Origin: Verrucomicrobiales bacterium
GTDB taxonomy: Bacteria; Verrucomicrobiota; Verrucomicrobiia; Limisphaerales; UBA9464
NCBI GenBank assembly: GCA_027490985.1
Contig: JAIXXC010000228.1
Location: forward strand, 1-58,250
Direction of reading: 5' to 3'
Length of the DNA stretch: 58,250 nt
Part shown: piece by piece, positions 52,181-58,250 of the stretch
Layout: the number at the start of each line of letters is the position of its first letter
How positions within the stretch are numbered: the stretch's first letter is position 1
Notes under the pieces: generated by a model
What the model saw: only the letters and a program-made list of their open reading frames with translations
What the model was told of the DNA's origin: nothing
Database searches by the model: none
Program-made: the position numbers and the translations under genes

Positions 52181-52909
52181 ATGGCCAGCAAGTTCTTTGT
52201 TCCCGGTCCGGAACGCGCCCCCAAGGTCGAAGACCTCTTCGCGACGATCGCGCCCCGGTACGATGTCATCAACGACCTCCAGAGTTTCGGCATGCACCGC
52301 CTCTGGAAGGGGCGGATGGTCGAAGCGGCCCGACTCCGGCCGGGCGAACAGGCCTTGGACGTGTGCTGTGGCACCGGCGATGTGACCTTCCGACTGGCCC
52401 GCACCGGGGCCGACACCGTCGGGTTCGACTTCAGCCATGCCATGCTCGCGGTGGCGGCCCAGCGGGCGGCCCAGATCCCGCTTCCCTCCGGTTCGGGTAC
52501 GGTGCGTTTCCAACAGGGAGACGCCCTCGACCTGCCCTTCGTCGACCGCTCGTTCGACGTGGTGACCATCAGCTACGGCCTGCGCAACCTGGCCGACTTC
52601 CACCGCGGACTCCGGGAATTGACGCGGGTGCTCCGGCCCGGAGGCCGGCTGCTCGTCCTCGACTTCGGCAAGCCGGACTTCCTGCCATGGCGGTGGGTCT
52701 ACTTCCAATACCTCGAACGCATCTGCCCCCTGTTCGGCAAGGTGTTCTGCGGTGACGGCGACACCCACGGGTACATCCTCGACTCCCTGAAGGCCTACCC
52801 GGCGCAACACGGGGTGGATTCGGCCCTGCGGGAACTCGGTTATGTCGAGACCCGCATCCAGACCCTGCTCGGCGGCACCATGACCCTGAACACCGCCCGT
52901 CGCCGCTGA
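52181..52909 (+). CDS. ubiE: demethylmenaquinone/ubiquinone methyltransferase UbiE/MenG
   Basis: FATIAPRYDVINDLQSFGMHRLWK, LDVCCGTGDVTF, DALDLPFVDRSFDVVTISYGLRNLADF. Confidence 0.94.
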   Translation: MASKFFVPGPERAPKVEDLFATIAPRYDVINDLQSFGMHRLWKGRMVEAARLRPGEQALDVCCGTGDVTFRLARTGADTVGFDFSHAMLAVAAQRAAQIPLPSGSGTVRFQQGDALDLPFVDRSFDVVTISYGLRNLADFHRGLRELTRVLRPGGRLLVLDFGKPDFLPWRWVYFQYLERICPLFGKVFCGDGDTHGYILDSLKAYPAQHGVDSALRELGYVETRIQTLLGGTMTLNTARRR

Positions 52910-52985
52910 CCCGCCCCGCCCTCCCGTTGCGGCCGAAATCCCGTCTGGCGATCCGGTCGAAGGTCCCTAAACTGGCACCCGTACG

Positions 52986-53414
52986 ATGAAGATCCTCTTC
53001 CTCAACGGACCGAACCTGAACCTGCTCGGCACGCGCCAGCCGGAGATCTACGGGCGGGACACCTTGGCCAGCATCGAAGCCTCCGTTCAGGAACGGGCCC
53101 GAACCCTGGGCGTCAGCGTGGAGTTCCGGCAGACCAACGACGAGGGGCAGCTGGTCACCTGGATCCAGCAGGCCAAGGGATCGGTTCGGGCCATCGCGCT
53201 CAATGCGGCCGCCTACACCCACACCAGCGTCGCCATTCGCGATGCGATCGCGGCGGTCGAGTTGCCGGTCATCGAGGTGCACCTGTCCAACATCCACGCC
53301 CGCGAAACCTTCCGACACCACTCCATGATCGCCCCGGTCTGTCGCGGGCAGGTCAGCGGATTCGGAGCTTTCTCCTACATTCTGGCTCTCGAAGCCGCCG
53401 TTAACATTAACTAA
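52986..53414 (+). CDS. aroQ: 3-dehydroquinate dehydratase type II
   Basis: [53 protein letters not shown]. Confidence 0.96.
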   Translation: MKILFLNGPNLNLLGTRQPEIYGRDTLASIEASVQERARTLGVSVEFRQTNDEGQLVTWIQQAKGSVRAIALNAAAYTHTSVAIRDAIAAVELPVIEVHLSNIHARETFRHHSMIAPVCRGQVSGFGAFSYILALEAAVNIN

Positions 53415-53629
53415 TTTACGTAAACCTCGTTTTTGACTCGAGTTGACGCAAAAACCAATCAGAACTGACGCTTGACCTTGGGAGGCCAATCTCCCTAGGT
53501 TCGGGCCGCTTCGACACGAAACTGTCACCTGAAGAAACTGCTTCAGCACCGTTTCGAGCGCTGGCGACACGATCATCTCGAGGACTCCCGCTCATCCCCT
53601 TGGAGCGGACCTCAACCGAAAAAAGCACT
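53415..53629 (+). promoter_or_regulatory. AT-rich regulatory region upstream of accB with palindromes
   Basis: tttacgtaaa palindrome at 53415-53424; gtttttg-actcgagt-tgacg-caaaaac at 53429-53455; TTGACC-N18-TAGGTT near 53474-53503. Confidence 0.5.
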
Positions 53630-54106
53630 GTGGACCTGAAAGAAATCAAATCGATCATCGACCTGATGAAGAAGAACTCCCTGTCGGAGTTCGAACTCGA
53701 GGAGAAAGACTTCAAGATCAAGCTCAAGCGGCCCATCGGCGGGTCCGGCCCCATGCTCGGAGGCCCGGTGGATGACCCCGAACTGACCGCCTATTCGGCG
53801 CTGGCCCGGCAATCGGCCGCCGCGGTGCCGTCCAGCCCGGCTCCCGCGGCCGTGCCTTCCGGACCGGAATCGGAGATCCGCAGCCCGATGATCGGCACCT
53901 TCTACCTCACGCCCTCGCCCGACGCGGCTCCCTACGTCGAAGTGGGCAGCGAAGTGGGCCCCGACACCGTGGTGTGCATCCTCGAGGCCATGAAGGTCAT
54001 GAACGAGATCAAGGCCGAGGCCCGGGGCATCATCACCGCCGTGGTTGCCGAGAACGGCAAACCGGTTGAGTTTGGGCAGGTTCTGTTCAAGATCCGCCCG
54101 CTCTGA
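53630..54106 (+). CDS. accB: acetyl-CoA carboxylase biotin carboxyl carrier protein
   Basis: [33 protein letters not shown]; biotinylation motif [15 protein letters not shown] start likely. Confidence 0.95.
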   Translation: MDLKEIKSIIDLMKKNSLSEFELEEKDFKIKLKRPIGGSGPMLGGPVDDPELTAYSALARQSAAAVPSSPAPAAVPSGPESEIRSPMIGTFYLTPSPDAAPYVEVGSEVGPDTVVCILEAMKVMNEIKAEARGIITAVVAENGKPVEFGQVLFKIRPL

Positions 54107-54203
54107 GTCCGGGAGGGCGCTCTCCGCCCTCCAGTCGCGCAGTCCCCATTTCCGGATCGGCCGATGCCATTGTGCTTGGAGCCGGAACGTTCCCGTACCT
54201 GTC

Positions 54204-55589
54204 ATGTTTGAAAAGATCCTGATCGCCAACCGCGGTGAAATCGCCATGCGCATCATCCGCGCCTGCCGCGAGATGAACATCAAGACGGTGGCCGTGTACT
54301 CCAAGGCGGATGCCAACTCGATGCACGTCCAGGTCGCCGACGAGGCGATCTGCATCGGAGACGGCCCTTCCACCGACAGTTACCTGCGGATCGACCGCCT
54401 CATCTCGGCCGCCGAGATCACCGACGTCGACGCCATCCATCCGGGTTACGGATTTCTCAGCGAAAACGCCCACTTCGCCGACGTCTGCGAGAGCTGCAAC
54501 ATCCGCTTCATCGGGCCCCGTTCGGCCGCCATGAACGCGTTGCACGACAAGTCCAGCAGCCGCGATCTGGCCAAGCGGGCCAAGGTGCCCACGCCCCCGG
54601 GTTCCGACGGATTGGTCGAGACCGAGCAGGAGGCCCTCACGGTGGCCAAGCGCATCGGTTATCCGGTGATGATCAAGGCCATCGCCGGCGGCGGTGGCCG
54701 CGGCATGCGGGCCGCCCACAACGACATCTCGCTGGTCAAGGGCTACCACACCGCACGCACCGAGGCCGAGAAGGCCTTCGGCAATTCGGGCGTGTACATC
54801 GAGAAGTTCATCGAGAACCCGCACCACATCGAGTTCCAGATCCTCGGCGACACCCGCGGCAACATCATCCATCTGGGCGAGCGCGACTGCTCCATCCAGC
54901 GCCGCAACCAGAAGGTCATCGAAGAGACCCCCTCGCCGCTGCTGGATCGCAAAGACCTCAAGGATCTCCGCAAGAAGATGGGCAAGGCGGCCCTGGCCAT
55001 CGCCGAGATGGCCGGCTATTCGAATGCCGGCACCGTGGAATTCATCGCCGACGACACAGGCAATTTCTACTTCCTCGAGGTCAACAAGCGCATCCAGGTC
55101 GAACACCCCATCACCGAAGAGGTCACGGGTGTCGATCTGGTCAAACAGCAGATCCTCATCGCGGCCGGTGAAAAGCTGACCATCAGCCAGAGTGACGTGA
55201 CCCTCAAAGGCCACGCCATCGAATGCCGGATCAACGCCGAGGATCCCTTCAACGATTTCCGCCCGAGCCCGGGCCGCATCGAGATGTATTACCCCCCGGG
55301 AGGCCCGGGCATCCGTCTCGATTCGCACGCCTACGCGGGCTACACCATCCCGCCCTACTACGACTCGATGATCGGCAAGCTCATCGCCGTGGGCAAGGAC
55401 CGTACCGACGCCCTCAACAAGATGGCCCGTGCGCTGAGCGAGTTCATGGTGACCGGCGTCAAGACCACCATTCCGTTCGAGCTGGCCATCCTGCAGGATC
55501 CCGACTTCCGTCGGGGTCACTACACGACCAACTTCGTGGAGCGGTTCTTGGGCGGGGCCCGCCGCGAACTGATCCAGGACAAGGCCTGA
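54204..55589 (+). CDS. accC: acetyl-CoA carboxylase biotin carboxylase subunit
   Basis: [54 protein letters not shown]. Confidence 0.97.
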   Translation: MFEKILIANRGEIAMRIIRACREMNIKTVAVYSKADANSMHVQVADEAICIGDGPSTDSYLRIDRLISAAEITDVDAIHPGYGFLSENAHFADVCESCNIRFIGPRSAAMNALHDKSSSRDLAKRAKVPTPPGSDGLVETEQEALTVAKRIGYPVMIKAIAGGGGRGMRAAHNDISLVKGYHTARTEAEKAFGNSGVYIEKFIENPHHIEFQILGDTRGNIIHLGERDCSIQRRNQKVIEETPSPLLDRKDLKDLRKKMGKAALAIAEMAGYSNAGTVEFIADDTGNFYFLEVNKRIQVEHPITEEVTGVDLVKQQILIAAGEKLTISQSDVTLKGHAIECRINAEDPFNDFRPSPGRIEMYYPPGGPGIRLDSHAYAGYTIPPYYDSMIGKLIAVGKDRTDALNKMARALSEFMVTGVKTTIPFELAILQDPDFRRGHYTTNFVERFLGGARRELIQDKA

Positions 55590-55627
55590 GCCTCCGGTCC
55601 GGGTTTCATCGACGGACGGAAAATGGA

Positions 55628-55645
55628 CGGGCGAAAATTCGCCCG
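55628..55645. repeat. perfect 18-bp inverted repeat downstream of accC
   Basis: cgggcgaa-aa-ttcgcccg. Confidence 0.6.
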
Positions 55646-55696
55646 CCACCTCAATCACTGCTTGGTCTTGCGGAGGCGGTTGGCTAAACCACGGGG

Positions 55697-57214
55697 GTGT
55701 CTTCCGCCCACCCTTCGACCGCAACGCCCCACGGATCGGCAGACCGATTCCCGCCGCAGATCAAGTACATCATCAGCAACGAGGCCTGCGAGCGGTTCAG
55801 TTTCTACGGGATGCGCAGCATCCTGACCCTGTACATCGCCAAGCATCTGGGTCAGGGATCGTCGAAAGCCTCGGAGATCGTCCACCTCTTCGTCTTCGGC
55901 GTGTACTTCATGCCCCTCTTCGGAGCCTGGCTGTCGGACCGGGTCCTGGGACGCTACAAGACCATCCTCTTCATCTCCCTCTTCTACTGCCTCGGACACG
56001 GGGTGCTGGCCCTGGCCGATCTGGTCCAGACCCAGGAGAGCAAACTCTGGCTTCTCTACGCCGGACTGGCGCTGATCTCCTTCGGCGGCGGCGGCATCAA
56101 ACCCTGCGTCTCGGCCTTCGTCGGCGACCAGTTCCATGCCGGCCAGGGACACCTGCTCCAACGGGCCTACGGGCTGTTCTACTGGAGCATCAACTTCGGC
56201 TCCTTCTTCTCGTTCCTGGTGATCCCGCGGGTGGCCAAGGACTACGGCTACGGATGGGCGTTCGGTGTCCCGGGCATCTTCATGGGCTTGGCCACACTCT
56301 TGTTCTGGTTGGGCCGCAAACACTACCAGCACGTGCCCCCGGCGGGCCCCCAAGGCGGCAGCTTCTGGGAGATGCTCTGGTATGCCCTGACCCATCCGGC
56401 CGCACGGAGGCAGGGAGCCGGTTTCTGGAGCGCCTGCGAGCACCGCTTCTCGTTTGAACAGGTCCATGCCGCCAAAGCCGCGACCAAGGTGGCGATGGTG
56501 TTCGCACTGATCCCCTTCTTCTGGGCGCTTTGGGACCAGAACAGCACCACCTGGGTGCTCCAGGGCGACAAGATGACGCCCTATCTGTTCAGCGAGGGCA
56601 CCTTGAACTTCCCGATCGTGGGCGCGGTGCTGCGGTTCATCATCGGCGACCGCATCGGCGCCGAGCAGATGCAGTCGATGAACGCCCTGCTGGTGATGAT
56701 CATGGTCCCGATCTTCACCTACATCCTGTTCCCGGTGACCGAGAAGTCGGGCCTCCGCGTGACGACCTTGCGGCGCATGGGGGCGGGCCTGTTCCTCACG
56801 GCCATCTCGTTCCTGATGGTGTCGGTGATCGATCAACGGGTGGCCGGTGGCGAGAAGCTCAGCGTGCTGTGGCAGACGCTGCCGTACATCGTGCTGACCG
56901 CGGGCGAAGTGCTCGTCTCCAACACCGGTCTCGAGTTCGCCTTCCGGGAGGCCCCCGCCTCCATGCGCAGCACGATGATGAGCTTCTGGCTGCTGACCAC
57001 CGCCCTGGGCAACCTGGCCATCGCCAAGGTCTTCGGCCTGAACGTCAAGGAACGCCTGGCCGACGGCACCGAGGTGCTGCATGTCTCCGGTCCGGCCTTC
57101 TTCAACCTGTGCGCCGCGATGCTGTGTGTGGTGGCCGTGGGCTTCGTGTTCGTGGCCTTGCGCTACCAATACCGGGATTCGGCCAAACCCGGTTCGGCCC
57201 CGGCGTCGCGTTGA
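55697..57214 (+). CDS. POT/PTR family MFS peptide transporter
   Basis: IISNEACERFSFYGMRSILTLYIAKHL, GGGGIKPCVSAFVGDQF, FYWSINFGSF, EVLVSNTGLEFAFREAPASMRSTMMSFWLL. Confidence 0.95.
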   Translation: MSSAHPSTATPHGSADRFPPQIKYIISNEACERFSFYGMRSILTLYIAKHLGQGSSKASEIVHLFVFGVYFMPLFGAWLSDRVLGRYKTILFISLFYCLGHGVLALADLVQTQESKLWLLYAGLALISFGGGGIKPCVSAFVGDQFHAGQGHLLQRAYGLFYWSINFGSFFSFLVIPRVAKDYGYGWAFGVPGIFMGLATLLFWLGRKHYQHVPPAGPQGGSFWEMLWYALTHPAARRQGAGFWSACEHRFSFEQVHAAKAATKVAMVFALIPFFWALWDQNSTTWVLQGDKMTPYLFSEGTLNFPIVGAVLRFIIGDRIGAEQMQSMNALLVMIMVPIFTYILFPVTEKSGLRVTTLRRMGAGLFLTAISFLMVSVIDQRVAGGEKLSVLWQTLPYIVLTAGEVLVSNTGLEFAFREAPASMRSTMMSFWLLTTALGNLAIAKVFGLNVKERLADGTEVLHVSGPAFFNLCAAMLCVVAVGFVFVALRYQYRDSAKPGSAPASR

Positions 57215-57289
57215 ACCCGCCGCATTGAATTGGACACCGATCCGATCCATCGTTACCCGACGACAACGGAACCCCCTCGAACCACTGCC

Positions 57290-57979
57290 ATGTATTACAT
57301 CCAAGGCGCCGACCAGAAGGAATACGGACCGGTTTCAGCAGACCAACTCCGCCAATGGATCTCCGAGAACCGGCTCAATCGGTTTTCGCCCGCCCGGGCC
57401 GAGGGCGACTCGCTGTGGAAGACCCTGGGTGATTTCCCGGAGTTCGCCGAGGCGCTGGGGGTCTCGACCCCGCCTCAGCAGACGTCACCGGCCTTCAGTC
57501 CCGGCGTTTCGCCCCAACCCGATCCGGTGTATGGCTCCGGTTTCCGGTCGTCCACGCCCGGCATTTCCGAGTCGATCGTGGACAGCAAGCTCAAGGCGCC
57601 CGCCATCGGCATTCTCGTCACCGGGGTCCTCGGGACCGGCATCTCCCTGTATGGGGTCCTCGCCGGGTTGGCCGGGTCCGGAAACAAGACCGAGATCCCT
57701 CCGGGCATGCCCCCGGAAGCGGAACGGTTCCTAAAGACCTACGTCAGCACCCTGGAAGCCTTCAGTGTGCCCCTCAACCTGCTGGCCCTGATCCTTGGGG
57801 TGCTCACGCTCTTGGCCGGAATCAAGATGCTCCAGCGGCGTTCCTACGGTCTGGTGATGACCGGCGTCATCCTCGGAATGCTCCCGTGCTTGAGCCCTTG
57901 CTGCTGCACGGGGCTACCGTTCGGCATCTGGGCCCTGGTGGTGCTCAGCAATCCGGAAGTGCGGGATTCCTTCCGCTGA
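57290..57979 (+). CDS. GYF_2 (DUF4339) domain membrane protein
   Basis: MYYIQGADQKEYGPVSADQLRQWISENRLNRFSPARAEGDSLWKTLGDFPEF, then TM segments. Confidence 0.82.
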   Translation: MYYIQGADQKEYGPVSADQLRQWISENRLNRFSPARAEGDSLWKTLGDFPEFAEALGVSTPPQQTSPAFSPGVSPQPDPVYGSGFRSSTPGISESIVDSKLKAPAIGILVTGVLGTGISLYGVLAGLAGSGNKTEIPPGMPPEAERFLKTYVSTLEAFSVPLNLLALILGVLTLLAGIKMLQRRSYGLVMTGVILGMLPCLSPCCCTGLPFGIWALVVLSNPEVRDSFR

Positions 57980-58058
57980 GCCGGTCTTCGGACGCGGAGC
58001 CCCACCGGTGGACCTCCCTCGGTTGACCTCCGTTGACCTCCGGATCCTCCCTACCCCG

Positions 58059-58250
58059 ATGACAACTCCCCCTGTGCTGCCCCCGGAGTCGACGCCGAAC
58101 CGGGCAAGCGACTCCAGCGCGGGGTCGGTCACAACCCACCCGCTTCAGGTCGCCGCGGCGGCCGGTGCGGTGGGCGGGGCTGTGATCGTGGCCGCGGCGT
58201 TGCTCTGGTTGCTCTGGCGCTTCGAACCTCAGGGTCAGGTCTTTTTCCCG
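58059..58250 (+). CDS. possible DUF2752-type membrane protein, truncated by the window edge
   Basis: open frame MTTPPVLPPESTPNRASDSSAGSVTTHPLQVAAAAGAVGGAVIVAAALLWLLWRFEPQGQVFFP to the last base. Confidence 0.45.
   Translation, partial: MTTPPVLPPESTPNRASDSSAGSVTTHPLQVAAAAGAVGGAVIVAAALLWLLWRFEPQGQVFFP

Noticed and set aside
54087-57304. 545- and 549-aa minus-strand ORFs opposite accC and the POT transporter
   Set aside because: Antisense shadows; no motifs and Gly/Arg/His/Glu-rich composition
57998-58045. Repeated gttgacctcc words as a regulator binding array
   Set aside because: Short imperfect triplet of a 10-mer next to the DUF2752-like start; too little to claim a regulatory array

Overview
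A 58 kb, GC-rich, densely coding bacterial chromosome segment. The gene content points to Verrucomicrobiota: an H-X9-DG type prepilin, CRTAC1/VCBS, DUF1080, GYF and PQQ-dehydrogenase families, plus an LPS-type envelope. This is an inference from gene content, not from a database search. About 55 protein genes can be supported. They include thrS, a uvrD/rep-type helicase, an LpxL-like acyltransferase with waaF, a kdsC-lptC-lptA-lptB-hprK cluster, aroC, rpsL-rpsG, fusA-rpsJ-rplC-rplD-rplW, rarA, hldA-gmhB, apaG, miaB, ribF, ubiE/menG, aroQ and accB-accC, along with several oxidoreductases and transporters. I found no CRISPR array, prophage, transposase, rRNA or convincing tRNA. Most of the window is ordinary core genome. 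The observations most worth a second look are: a 2TM K+-channel-like protein with a non-canonical filter beside hprK; a sulfocyanin-like cupredoxin with the axial Met position replaced by His, downstream of a PQQ dehydrogenase; a str/S10 ribosomal operon cut by two hairpin terminators; a pyrimidine-rich CTTT element in place of Shine-Dalgarno sequences; a three-copy intergenic repeat able to form alternative hairpins; an unlisted 55-aa MFS small subunit; and a probable decayed toxin-antitoxin module.
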